In this document: one piece after another, positions 32,835 through 41,515 of the stretch
Numbering within the stretch: the stretch's first letter is position 1
Layout: each line of letters begins with the position of its first letter
Assembly (NCBI GenBank): GCA_039970095.1
Contig: JBDVMP010000103.1
Location: 1 to 64,000 of the forward strand
Length of the DNA: 64,000 bases
Origin: JAMZMI01 sp039970095
GTDB lineage: Bacteria; Bacteroidota; Bacteroidia; Cytophagales; Cyclobacteriaceae
Direction of reading: 5' to 3'
The notes under the pieces: generated by a model
Seen by the model: only the letters and a program-made list of their open reading frames with translations
Database searches by the model: none
What the model was told of the DNA's origin: nothing
Program-made: the position numbers and the translations under genes

Positions 32835-34850
32835 ATGGCAGCACAACATTTCTCCCTGGAAAAAATCGAAAGGATGCATTTCGATAGAAAGTCGAGAACC
32901 GACGAAGAACTCATCGGCATCTACGAGTCTCTCGTATTTCCCCGCCTGATAGAAGAAAAAATGTTACTGCTTCTGCGACAGGGCAGAATCACCAAGTGGT
33001 TTTCAGGAATTGGCCAGGAGGCCATCTCGGTGGGCTCAGCTTTGACCCTTGAGTCAGATGAGTACATATTGCCCATGCACCGAAACCTGGGGGTATTTAC
33101 CTCACGTGGGGTTAAGCTAACACAGCTTTTTGAGCAATTTAGAGGCACTGCTGGTGGCTTTACAAAAGGAAGGGATCGGTCATTTCACTTTGGCAGCAAA
33201 GAACACAACATCGTTGGGATGATTTCTCATCTGGGGCCACAGCTGGGAGTTGCAGACGGCATTGCCCTTTCCCGGTTACTGAAAAAGGAGCCCAAAGCCA
33301 CGGTCGTTTTCACAGGTGATGGTGGAGCCAGCGAAGGAGATTTTCACGAAGCTATCAATGTGGCCTCTGTTTGGAATCTTCCAGTCATTTTCATCATAGA
33401 AAACAATGGGTACGGCTTATCCACGCCGAGCAGAGAACAGTTTAATTTCGACTCATTCACTGTAAAAGGGCCCGCTTATGGCATTGAGGCGATAAGCGTA
33501 GATGGCAATAACATCCTGGAGGTACTCAATGAACTTGGGCCTGTTGTAGAAAGCATAAGGCAAAACCCCCGACCTGTAATCTTTGAGGCCCGAACCTTTA
33601 GAATGCGTGGGCATGAGGAAGCATCCGGAACTAAATACGTTCCAAAGGAGCTCATGGCACATTGGGCACAAAAAGATCCAATAGAAAACTACGAGCATTA
33701 CCTGAAAACAGAGAATGTACTGGACGATGCAGCTATTGATAAAATCAAAGCAAGGCACAAAAGCCAGATTTCCAAAGCGGTGAACGAAGCTTTCGCGAAG
33801 AACTCAATTACGGCCAAAACTGAGACAGAAGTTGATGATTTGTTTTTTCCTGCAAAGCAAAAAATAGTTGCCCCAAACGAAAACAAGCAATCAAGCCGAC
33901 GGCTTGTGGATGCCATTTCTGATGGGTTGCGACAAAGCATGGAGCGGTTTCCCGAGCTCGTAATCATGGGGCAGGATATCGCCGATTATGGCGGGGTTTT
34001 TAAAATTACTGAAGGTTTTGTGGAGCAGTTTGGAAAGGATCGTGTGCGCAACACGCCCCTTTGTGAGTCGGCAATTATTGGAGCCTCACTCGGCTTATCT
34101 ATTATGCAGCAAAAGTCCGTGGTTGAAATGCAGTTTGCAGATTTTGTGACTTGCGGGTTTAATCAAATCGTGAATAACCTGGCCAAGAGCCACTACCGCT
34201 GGGGTCAGAACGCCGATGTGGTCGTGCGCATGCCGACGGGAGCGGGAGTTGGGGCTGGCCCCTTTCACTCACAGTCGAATGAAGCCTGGTTTTTCCATAC
34301 TCCCGGACTAAAAATCGTGTATCCTTCCAACCCACGTGATGCCAAAGGTTTACTCAATGCAGCGATTGAAGACCCAAACCCATACTTGTATTTCGAACAC
34401 AAATACCTTTATCGTTCGCTGAGCGAAGATATTCCCGATGAGTACTATACATCAGAAGTTGGAAAAGCTGGACTTCTTTCCTCGGGTGATGATTTGAGCA
34501 TAGTCACCTATGGATTGGGTGTACACTGGGCCAAAGAAATAATAAATGAGATAGGTGTGAATGCAGATATCCTGGATCTAAAAACTTTGTTGCCGTGGGA
34601 CAAAGAAGCCGTCTCGCAAACGGTAAGCAAAACCAATAAGTTGATTGTGCTACACGAGGACTGTCTGACGGGTGGAATCGGAGCGGAAATAGCCGCATGG
34701 GTTTCTGAAAACTGTTTTGAAAGCCTGGATGCTCCTGTTATGAGGGTCGCTAGCCTCGACACACCCGTTCCTTTTGCATCTAACCTCGAAGCTAACTTTC
34801 TGCCAAAACAACGACTAAAGGATACGATTGGTCGATTATTGCGTTATTGA
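32835..34850 (+). CDS. fused alpha/beta 2-oxoacid dehydrogenase E1
   Basis: A 671-residue thiamine-diphosphate enzyme joining the alpha and beta subunits of a branched-chain-type (2-oxoisovalerate) E1. The alpha half (about 1-330) has the ThDP motif VFTGDGGASEGDFHEAINVA...ENNGYGLSTPS. The beta half (about 350-671) has VIMGQDIADYGGVFKITEGF, RVRNTPLCESAIIGASLG and LEDLKTLLPWD-like DILDLKTLLPWDKEAV. It decarboxylates a 2-oxoacid and acylates the lipoyl arm of an E2, which is not in this window. Fused E1 proteins are common in Bacteroidota; the precise substrate (branched-chain oxoacids versus pyruvate) is not settled by sequence. Confidence 0.92.
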   Translation: MAAQHFSLEKIERMHFDRKSRTDEELIGIYESLVFPRLIEEKMLLLLRQGRITKWFSGIGQEAISVGSALTLESDEYILPMHRNLGVFTSRGVKLTQLFEQFRGTAGGFTKGRDRSFHFGSKEHNIVGMISHLGPQLGVADGIALSRLLKKEPKATVVFTGDGGASEGDFHEAINVASVWNLPVIFIIENNGYGLSTPSREQFNFDSFTVKGPAYGIEAISVDGNNILEVLNELGPVVESIRQNPRPVIFEARTFRMRGHEEASGTKYVPKELMAHWAQKDPIENYEHYLKTENVLDDAAIDKIKARHKSQISKAVNEAFAKNSITAKTETEVDDLFFPAKQKIVAPNENKQSSRRLVDAISDGLRQSMERFPELVIMGQDIADYGGVFKITEGFVEQFGKDRVRNTPLCESAIIGASLGLSIMQQKSVVEMQFADFVTCGFNQIVNNLAKSHYRWGQNADVVVRMPTGAGVGAGPFHSQSNEAWFFHTPGLKIVYPSNPRDAKGLLNAAIEDPNPYLYFEHKYLYRSLSEDIPDEYYTSEVGKAGLLSSGDDLSIVTYGLGVHWAKEIINEIGVNADILDLKTLLPWDKEAVSQTVSKTNKLIVLHEDCLTGGIGAEIAAWVSENCFESLDAPVMRVASLDTPVPFASNLEANFLPKQRLKDTIGRLLRY

Positions 34851-34851
34851 A

Positions 34852-34865
34852 AGGCATATATGCCT
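34852..34865. promoter_or_regulatory. 14-base palindrome between the E1 and PRYS-repeat genes
   Basis: AGGCATATATGCCT, perfect dyad symmetry, two bases after the E1 stop and 59 bases before the next start. There is no T run, so an operator is more likely than a terminator. Confidence 0.3.
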
Positions 34866-34924
34866 GATCTTCATTGGGTTTATGTGATTAATTGTAAATC
34901 TTTGAACCAGAGTCAAACAGGTAA

Positions 34925-36193
34925 GTGAAGAAATCCTTATTAATATCCATGATTTTTGTGGGGCTATCGGCTTTGATAGCTTGGGAAAGCTCTGCCCAGT
35001 TGATCACAGATTCAGATAAGAGACTGAAGACCCAGGAGTCAAAACAAAAGCCTTCTTCCGGTGGAGGTGGCGCACAACCTTCTAGATCACCATTTGCAGC
35101 GTTTCAGAAAAAACGAAAAGTGGAGAGCCGCAGTATTAATGGCCTGAAAACTTTCTTTGCAGATAAAAGCCGTGTTGCGCCCAGGTCCATTTCAGGAGCA
35201 AGACATGAAAAAAGCTTTTTCCCACAGACGGGAACTGCTCCCAGGTTTTCTTCCGGATCTCCTTTTAGGAATCAAAACTACGTGCGCATAGTACCACGAT
35301 CAGCCACAGGCGAACGACACGAAAAGAGTTTTTTCCCTCAGACGGGGACAATACCCAGGTCAGCCTCAGCTGAAAGACATGAGAAGAGCTTTTTCCCACA
35401 AACAGGAACAGCACCGAGGTATTCGGCAGGCTCACCTTTTCGCAACCAAAATTATACCCGCACGTCTCCAAGGTCAGCCACTAGCAACAGCCATTTTGAT
35501 AGAAGTAAATTTGCTCGATACCCGAGATACTCCGTTGGCAACATATGGACAGCAAATGACTTAATCAAACATCCGAGGTATTCCACCGGTAAGCCATTCG
35601 ACCGAAGACAATTCACAAGATCACCGAGATATTCTGCGGGGAATATTTGGACTCCACAGGATATGAGTAAATCTCCGAGATATTCGGTTCCGCACGTGTG
35701 GTCAAGTCAGGATCTAAACAAAACGCCCCGATACTCCACCGGAGTGGTCTGGAGCGACAAAGAGCTTAATAAAACGCCTCGTTACTCTATTGGTATTGAC
35801 TGGTCAACTCGAGAGTATGAAAAAACTCCAAGATATTCTGTGGGCAATCCTTACGCTGATTACAAGTTCCTGAATGTGCCTCCTCAGTATTCCACAAACA
35901 AAAATCGCTTCGTAGTTGACAAAAGATATGCGAAAGAAAACAGGATATACGAACTGAATGCCGGCAGCTATACGGGTGACTTTAAGGCCAACTGGAAAAA
36001 CTCCAAAGACATGCACCCCAGCTTCAACCACCACAATGCCAACCAGTCTATAGAAGTAGTTCGCGAGAGCATGCGAAAATGGAATGTTTTTTGGGTACGC
36101 ATAAATTCGAACCAAGAAGACCCGAAAGGTGTTAAGGAGAAGGTTTCAAAACCAAAATTTGATAGAAAGGAATCTGAAATTTGGAACAACTAA
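34925..36193 (+). CDS. secreted tandem-repeat protein (PRYS repeats), unknown function
   Basis: A 422-residue protein starting at GTG with signal peptide MKKSLLISMIFVGLSALIAW and a Gly-rich linker. Residues 86-199 hold six longer PRxS units of 18-20 residues, three with HEKSFFPQTGT and two with PFRNQNY. Residues 200-318 are seven consecutive units of exactly 17 residues, each starting PRYS, consensus PRYSxGxxWxxxDLxKx. A unique basic C-terminal domain of about 100 residues follows (NAGSYTGDFKANWKN, VRESMRKWNVFWVRIN). I know of no family of this kind. The bias (Pro, Arg, Tyr, Ser, Trp) suggests an extended surface or envelope-binding protein. The gene runs directly into ytxJ (1 base apart). 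Confidence 0.88.
   Translation: MKKSLLISMIFVGLSALIAWESSAQLITDSDKRLKTQESKQKPSSGGGGAQPSRSPFAAFQKKRKVESRSINGLKTFFADKSRVAPRSISGARHEKSFFPQTGTAPRFSSGSPFRNQNYVRIVPRSATGERHEKSFFPQTGTIPRSASAERHEKSFFPQTGTAPRYSAGSPFRNQNYTRTSPRSATSNSHFDRSKFARYPRYSVGNIWTANDLIKHPRYSTGKPFDRRQFTRSPRYSAGNIWTPQDMSKSPRYSVPHVWSSQDLNKTPRYSTGVVWSDKELNKTPRYSIGIDWSTREYEKTPRYSVGNPYADYKFLNVPPQYSTNKNRFVVDKRYAKENRIYELNAGSYTGDFKANWKNSKDMHPSFNHHNANQSIEVVRESMRKWNVFWVRINSNQEDPKGVKEKVSKPKFDRKESEIWNN
35522..35878 (+). repeat. seven tandem 51-base coding repeats (PRYS units)
   Basis: Each unit encodes 17 residues beginning Pro-Arg-Tyr-Ser. The DNA of the units has diverged much more than the protein frame, so the repeat length is held by selection rather than by recent slippage. 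Confidence 0.9.
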
Positions 36194-36194
36194 T

Positions 36195-36545
36195 ATGAAT
36201 TGGAAAAATTTAACTTCTCTGGAGCAGTTTGCGGACATTGATGCTCAATCTCAAAGTTCCCCTGTGGTATTGTTCAAGCACAGCACCAGATGCTCCATCA
36301 GTGCCACGGCACTTAGTCGGCTGGAACGTAAATGGAATGACGATAAGCACCCCGGAGTGGATGCGTACTTCATTGACCTGATTGCCAATAGAGAACTCTC
36401 TAATGCTGTAGCAGAAAGATATGGAGTGGCACACGAGTCTCCCCAGGTTTTGATCATAGACCAGGGAAGCTGTGTTTATGACAATTCGCACTTTGGCATC
36501 ACGTATGATGAAATCCTTGAGCGAATAGCTCCGGCCTCCGTTTAA
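36195..36545 (+). CDS. ytxJ: bacillithiol-system protein YtxJ (thioredoxin-like)
   Basis: A 116-residue thioredoxin-fold protein. The active site is FKHSTRCSISATAL with C33 in a CxxS arrangement, the monothiol form typical of YtxJ, and the cis-Pro segment is ESPQVLIID. YtxJ is proposed to remove bacillithiol from proteins in the cytosol. The start at 36195 is chosen because an upstream frame overlaps the PRYS gene and adds unlike sequence. It follows that gene by one base, so they share a transcript, though one product is exported and the other cytosolic. Confidence 0.92.
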   Translation: MNWKNLTSLEQFADIDAQSQSSPVVLFKHSTRCSISATALSRLERKWNDDKHPGVDAYFIDLIANRELSNAVAERYGVAHESPQVLIIDQGSCVYDNSHFGITYDEILERIAPASV

Positions 36546-36608
36546 ACTTAGGTGTATTAATCTGACAGTTGTTTTGTAAATTAGTACTCCTTTTTTCACC
36601 CAACTATT

Positions 36609-37316
36609 ATGAGAATAGTTCTGTTCGTCTTTGTTTTTCTGACCTTTTCGCTGGCTCATGCGCAGTTTGACGATGAGTTGGACTATACACGCGAGTTTAC
36701 ATGGGGAGTAAATAAAAACACAAACAGTGGGTTAATTGGTGGTTTTGCGTTTAAGCTTGCTTTGCAAAAAGATCCTGGCCTTTTCCACACTTTCGGGTTG
36801 GAGATACTCAATGTAGCTCACCCAAAAGAACAGAAGTACTACTCATCTCAGTCAGGCACTACATATATCTGGGGCAAGGCCAACTACCTGTATTCATTCC
36901 GGTTTTTGTATGGTAGAGAAAAAATCCTTTATAAAAAAGCTCCTCAACAAGGGGTACAAATAAGCTCATTGTTCGCGCTCGGACCAACGTTGGGAATTGT
37001 AGCGCCACATTATTTGTTGAGAGCTGCGGATGGGAAGTATGTGAAATACAACATTCGTGATTTTCCGAGCAGATCCGCCGTTGGTGGGTCGGGTAAGATT
37101 TTTCAGGGCCTGGGAGAATCCAAACAGGAGCTTGGTTTTAGCGCCAAAGCTGGGCTTTCCTTTGAATTTGGGGCTTTTAAAAACAGTGTTGCGGGTTTAG
37201 AGGCCGGTGTTGCTACGGAGGCTTTCACGAAAAAAATCCCTATTATGCTCAACTCTGACAACAAGGCTGTTTACAATTCGCTCTACTTTACCCTCTATTG
37301 GGGCAAAAGAAGATAG
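36609..37316 (+). CDS. exported beta-barrel-like protein of unknown function
   Basis: A 235-residue protein with signal peptide MRIVLFVFVFLTFSLAHAQ. The mature part alternates hydrophobic and polar residues in short strands with Gly turns (GLIGGFAFKLALQK, FSAKAGLSFEFGAFKN, SLYFTLYWGKRR) and ends with an aromatic-rich strand, as outer-membrane beta-barrels do. No named family was recognised. It lies 58 bases before lipA on the same strand, but lipA has its own promoter match. Confidence 0.85.
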   Translation: MRIVLFVFVFLTFSLAHAQFDDELDYTREFTWGVNKNTNSGLIGGFAFKLALQKDPGLFHTFGLEILNVAHPKEQKYYSSQSGTTYIWGKANYLYSFRFLYGREKILYKKAPQQGVQISSLFALGPTLGIVAPHYLLRAADGKYVKYNIRDFPSRSAVGGSGKIFQGLGESKQELGFSAKAGLSFEFGAFKNSVAGLEAGVATEAFTKKIPIMLNSDNKAVYNSLYFTLYWGKRR

Positions 37317-37325
37317 GCTCCAGTA

Positions 37326-37357
37326 TTTGGAACTTGCTCTTTCCCAAGTTTACTTTG
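37326..37357 (+). promoter_or_regulatory. promoter of lipA
   Basis: TTTG (37326-37329), 20 bases, TTACTTTG (37350-37357): one mismatch to TAnnTTTG. The ATG is 17 bases further on. Confidence 0.5.
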
Positions 37358-37374
37358 CATTTTAAATTAAGTCG

Positions 37375-38265
37375 ATGATAGAACTACCTACTATATCTAG
37401 CAATAAAACCGAACAACGTGCCAAAAAGCCCAATTGGCTGAGGGTAAAACTCCCTGTTGGTAAAGAGTACGCTAAGGTTCGCCAGATTGTAGATCAGAAT
37501 AAACTTCATACCATCTGCGAAAGCGGCAATTGCCCTAACATGGGAGAGTGCTGGGGTGCAGGCACGGCTACTTTCATGATACTCGGTAATGTATGTACAC
37601 GAAGCTGCACATTCTGCGCAGTGGCTACAGGACGTCCGCCAGAATATGATGAGGCCGAACCTCAGCGTGTAGCTGAAGCAATCAAAACCATGGGTGTAAA
37701 GCATGCAGTACTCACCTCTGTGAATAGAGATGAACTGAAAGACAGGGGTGCGGAAATATGGTATCAGACTGTGGTTAAAACCAAAGAGCTCAGCCCAGAA
37801 ACGACAATCGAAACTTTGATCCCCGATGTGAAAAACAACTGGGATGCCCTTTACAGAATGATTGAAGGCGGTCAGGAAGTGGTTTCCCACAACATGGAAA
37901 CGGTAGAAAGGCTGTATCGCAGAGTACGCCCGCAGGCGAAATATGCAAGAAGCCTGGAGCAAACCAAGCTCACGAAAGCTGCAGGTATGCGAACCAAATC
38001 AGGAATAATGCTGGGGTTAGGTGAAACGCAAGACGAAGTGCACAAAGCCATAGATGATTTAGTTGAAAACGGGCTTGACATTTTGACGCTTGGCCAATAC
38101 CTGCAACCGACTAAAAGACACATCGATGTTGCAGAATTTATTCATCCGGATCAATTTGATGCGTACAGAGAAGAAGGTTTGAAAAGAGGTTTGAAGTATG
38201 TGGAGTCAGGGCCACTGGTGCGCAGCTCGTATCACGCTGAGAGGCATGTGGACGTACCTATTTAA
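37375..38265 (+). CDS. lipA: lipoyl synthase
   Basis: Radical SAM enzyme inserting two sulphurs into octanoyl-E2/GcvH to make the lipoyl cofactor (cytosol). Length 296 residues, typical. Auxiliary cluster ligands are in CESGNCPNMGEC, the radical SAM cysteines in CTRSCTFCAV (CxxxCxxC), and the C-terminal Ser ligand in the GPLVRSSYHA segment. It serves GcvP-linked glycine cleavage and 2-oxoacid dehydrogenases, both of which have parts in this window. A bidirectional terminator separates it from the convergent AsmA-like gene. Confidence 0.98.
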   Translation: MIELPTISSNKTEQRAKKPNWLRVKLPVGKEYAKVRQIVDQNKLHTICESGNCPNMGECWGAGTATFMILGNVCTRSCTFCAVATGRPPEYDEAEPQRVAEAIKTMGVKHAVLTSVNRDELKDRGAEIWYQTVVKTKELSPETTIETLIPDVKNNWDALYRMIEGGQEVVSHNMETVERLYRRVRPQAKYARSLEQTKLTKAAGMRTKSGIMLGLGETQDEVHKAIDDLVENGLDILTLGQYLQPTKRHIDVAEFIHPDQFDAYREEGLKRGLKYVESGPLVRSSYHAERHVDVPI

Positions 38266-38280
38266 AATATTCTGTAAAAC

Positions 38281-38316
38281 AAAAAAGGATCTGGAGTTAA
38301 CTTCAGATCCTTTTTT
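38281..38316. terminator. bidirectional rho-independent terminator
   Basis: AAAAAAGGATCTG, a ten-base loop, then CAGATCCTTTTTT: a 13-pair stem with A and T runs on both sides. It serves lipA on the plus strand and the AsmA-like gene on the minus strand. Confidence 0.9.
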
Positions 38317-38334
38317 GTTTCGTTGACGAGTATC

Positions 38335-40962
38335 TTATTTCTTTTTCTTAAACAGGTTCTTTAGCTCGTCTTTTGCCTTATCAACGGCCTCTTCTTTTTT
38401 CTCTTCTATGACCTCTTTGGCTTCTTCTTTTACTTCATCTACTTTTTCCTCGACTACCTCTTTCACTTCTTCTTTGGTCTCTGTTATTTTTTCTTTGGCA
38501 GCTTCTTTTACTGCCGTCTTCGCTCCACCCTCTGACGAAGAACTCCCTGTTGGTTTCGCGCTAATCAGCTTTACCTCTGGGTCATCATAAGTGCCCTGCA
38601 CACCAAGTACCAGATCGATGTTGGGAGAAACAAGTTCTTTACCCCCAGTTAGCGAGGAGAGGGCGCTGTTTACTGCTGCCCCTGCCTGACCCGACGGAAC
38701 CACCGTGAGCATCTGAAAGTCCAGACTTCCATCTACTCCCGAATTACCGCTGATGGTTGTTTTTCTGCCACCGAGGCTCACATCAAAAGGCTGCACATAT
38801 ACACGGCCTTCGGTGATCTCAACTTCCATATCAACATCCTTGATCTCCAGGGAGCCATCTTTTGCGTCTAGCTTACTCACTTCAGAAACGGCCTTGAGCA
38901 ACTTAACATCTTGTAGCGTGGCATCCGCAATTGAGAGAGTACCTTCACCTTCCATATCTTCATATACAGGACTCATGTCATTGTTCATAGAGCCTGCCAG
39001 ACTGAATCCCGCTCCAAACTTGCCTTCCATTTTTTCGGCAAATGGCGCTAGCTTTTTCACAGTATTGAACGACTCAAACGCCGAAGCGATGGACAAATGC
39101 TCAATCTTAAAATCAAAATTATAAAGAGGAGCAGGAAGGTCTTCTCTAGCGATATACGCTCCGTTCATTTCAAAATACCCATCGAGCAAATTGAACCCTA
39201 CTTTCTCCAAACCAAGTGCTCCGTTTCTAACTATTACTTTTCCCTTGAAATCCTTTAAGTCCAGATTGTCATACTGGATCAAATCAATTTGAGAGGTAAA
39301 TTCAAAATCAATATTAGTAGGTACCATAGCCGCTTCCATAGTAGTGGTGTCTTCGGCAACTTCTTCTACAACCTCCTCGTCCGACATCCACTCATCTACA
39401 TAAATTCCAGAAGAAGCAAAGTTGAGTTTTCCATAAACCGTGGCGCTATCAGACAGCACATATTCCAGATAGTTGTTGATTTTGCCATTCATATTTAGGT
39501 CTGTCTTTCCAGCATTTCCTTTGAATGTGACCAGACTGATTTCCTTTGGATTAAAGGTCAGCTTGGTGGTGCTGATACCAAAACCCTGTGGCATATCATC
39601 GGCTATATATTGGAAATCATTCAGCACCATTTCCCCTGATGTGGCAATTTTGGAATATCGCTCTGCTTCCAGGTCAGACATTCTTCCTGTTGTTTGCATG
39701 GCGGTTGTCATGATTCCTTCAAGTTTCATTCCATCTAAGGGAACAATGTTGGTGATTTTTTCTAAGTCAAAACTCCCGTCAACTTTCAGATCCCAGAAGT
39801 AATCTTCAAAATCCTTAAATATCAGTGATGCCGTAAAAGGGTTTCCGTCCACAGCCATCCCGAATTTGTCAACGACAAAGCTCGTTTCGCGCAAGTCTGC
39901 CGATGGATAATCAAAAGTTGCGTTTATATTGATCTGATCCATCGGAATAGGATAATCAGCATAAGCAATATTGCCATCTGCTACACTGAAGTGCGTCATT
40001 ACTTGCGGCATTGACTCATCGTTATACGTTCCTTTGACATAGCCGTCAAAACCTACTATACCAGAAGCGTCAACTCCCTCCAGATATGTTTCATAGTCTC
40101 CTGGAACGAGGGAAAGCACACTTTTCATATCTATTTCCTTGCCGGAAAAATTGATTTCCATATCAATGTCGTCTTCCGGCATGCTGATAAAACCATCCAT
40201 ACCAAATGCGAAGTTGTTGACGGCAAAATTGTTTTCCATGAAAGTGAATTTCATGTTGGCCATGTCCATTGCCATGATGATATCTGCCATGAAAGTTTTC
40301 TTCGACATATAAATCACCCCATCATATCCAAGAGATAACTGATCCACTGTAGTATTGGTGGCCATGTCAAAAACGTCGGCACTAAAGTCTCCTGATCCGG
40401 TGTGATTGAGTCCATCTATTGTGGCGATCATCGGGATCGATTCGTCATCATAGATCACATTTCCATTTCGGATTTCCCACCCTTGAAATTGAATACCAAA
40501 ATCTGCAGCCTCTTCACTCGAAGCAGCCTCTTCCGTAGGTTCTTCATTTTCATCTCCCGAAGATTTAGCAATGTCATAGTTGGCCTGGCCATCATCAAGC
40601 ACCTTTACTTTTATATTTGGCTCGTCCAGAAGCACGTTTACAATTTTGAGTTTTTCTCCGTCTATGACGGACATAATGTCTAGTGTAATTTCAAATGCTT
40701 TCACATCGACTAGTGTATCCCCTTTAAAAGCGCCTACACCAGCAATGCCAAAGCGATTAATGGTTAGAGATAAATCCGGAAAACTTCTGAAGAGAGATAA
40801 GTCCAGGGCATCCTTCTCATAATATACTTCTGCATTCAGGTTTTCATCCAGCGCCTTGTCCACAGCTGCACGGATGTCGTCTTTGAATATGATGGGAAGC
40901 ACAGCTGCTGCTGCCACCAGCACAACAAGCAAAATACCGAATGCAATAAATATCTTTTTCAT
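38335..40962 (-). CDS. AsmA-like envelope protein
   Basis: An 875-residue protein with one N-terminal membrane helix (IAFGILLVVLVAAAAVLPIIF) followed by a long repetitive beta-rich region. AsmA-type blocks include DISLFRSFPDLSLTI-like LSLFRSFPDLSLTINRFGI near the N-terminus and the conserved C-terminal TTISGNSGVDGSLDFQML. The last 75 residues are an unusual Glu/Lys/Val coiled coil (EEVKEVVEEKVDEVKEEAKE) ending in KKKK. AsmA/TamB/YhdP relatives form bridges carrying lipid between the membranes; a similar role here is inference. The 3' end is convergent with lipA. Confidence 0.9.
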   Translation of the reverse strand: MKKIFIAFGILLVVLVAAAAVLPIIFKDDIRAAVDKALDENLNAEVYYEKDALDLSLFRSFPDLSLTINRFGIAGVGAFKGDTLVDVKAFEITLDIMSVIDGEKLKIVNVLLDEPNIKVKVLDDGQANYDIAKSSGDENEEPTEEAASSEEAADFGIQFQGWEIRNGNVIYDDESIPMIATIDGLNHTGSGDFSADVFDMATNTTVDQLSLGYDGVIYMSKKTFMADIIMAMDMANMKFTFMENNFAVNNFAFGMDGFISMPEDDIDMEINFSGKEIDMKSVLSLVPGDYETYLEGVDASGIVGFDGYVKGTYNDESMPQVMTHFSVADGNIAYADYPIPMDQININATFDYPSADLRETSFVVDKFGMAVDGNPFTASLIFKDFEDYFWDLKVDGSFDLEKITNIVPLDGMKLEGIMTTAMQTTGRMSDLEAERYSKIATSGEMVLNDFQYIADDMPQGFGISTTKLTFNPKEISLVTFKGNAGKTDLNMNGKINNYLEYVLSDSATVYGKLNFASSGIYVDEWMSDEEVVEEVAEDTTTMEAAMVPTNIDFEFTSQIDLIQYDNLDLKDFKGKVIVRNGALGLEKVGFNLLDGYFEMNGAYIAREDLPAPLYNFDFKIEHLSIASAFESFNTVKKLAPFAEKMEGKFGAGFSLAGSMNNDMSPVYEDMEGEGTLSIADATLQDVKLLKAVSEVSKLDAKDGSLEIKDVDMEVEITEGRVYVQPFDVSLGGRKTTISGNSGVDGSLDFQMLTVVPSGQAGAAVNSALSSLTGGKELVSPNIDLVLGVQGTYDDPEVKLISAKPTGSSSSEGGAKTAVKEAAKEKITETKEEVKEVVEEKVDEVKEEAKEVIEEKKEEAVDKAKDELKNLFKKKK

Positions 40963-41083
40963 AACGTACGTATTGATTTTAGTAGTACCAAAATACCAAA
41001 TAGTATCGGCTTGCCCTAGGCTATAACCTAAAGATGATGCCGGTTAATAAATGAGGTTGGTCGATAAAAAAGCGGACGAGCGC

Positions 41084-41482
41084 CTATTTTTTGAGGGTAA
41101 GGAAAATATCATCCATGAGCTGAAGGCCTATTTTCTTTTCTCCTGACTCACGTATGCTATAAACCATTCCGGGTGTGTCCTGATCATTGATAAGGATCAA
41201 AGAATCACCAGAAACTTTCCAAACCAGCACATGATCAAGTGTGTCTTTGCTGAATACGCAACCTTCAAACCCGAATGCCTTGATATTGACACTATCTCCC
41301 CTGAAGATGAATTTACCGGGCATAGTATAATCTGTTATGCCTTCAATACCTTCAAAAGAAGCAGGGTCGGTTTTCCAGGTCGCTTGCCACTCTCCGGCCC
41401 AGTGTGCGGGTCGTTCATTCTTCTTTGTTTCGGTACAGGAAAACGCTGCAACTAAAGCAATCAAAAAAACGGTTTTACGCAT
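41084..41482 (-). CDS. small lipoprotein of unknown function
   Basis: A 132-residue protein with lipobox FLIALVAAFSC (Cys at 16). The mature part is a compact, probably all-beta domain, with one further Cys (EGCVF) and a Trp-rich start (HWAGEWQATWKTD) that recalls lipocalin-like stress or META-type domains, but no family is certain. A TACTTTTG element (41505-41512) gives it its own promoter inside the end of the aldehyde dehydrogenase gene. Confidence 0.8.
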   Translation of the reverse strand: MRKTVFLIALVAAFSCTETKKNERPAHWAGEWQATWKTDPASFEGIEGITDYTMPGKFIFRGDSVNIKAFGFEGCVFSKDTLDHVLVWKVSGDSLILINDQDTPGMVYSIRESGEKKIGLQLMDDIFLTLKK

Positions 41483-41504
41483 GGTTTAGGGAATTTTAAG
41501 GTGT

Positions 41505-41512
41505 CAAAAGTA
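41505..41512 (-). promoter_or_regulatory. -7 element of the small lipoprotein gene
   Basis: Minus-strand TACTTTTG, an exact TAnnTTTG match 22 bases upstream of the start. Confidence 0.4.
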
Positions 41513-41515
41513 AGA

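Noticed and set aside
35180..35878. Possible CRISPR-like or slippage repeat
   Set aside because: The repeats are coding, in frame, of protein-level conservation with diverged DNA, and have no spacers.
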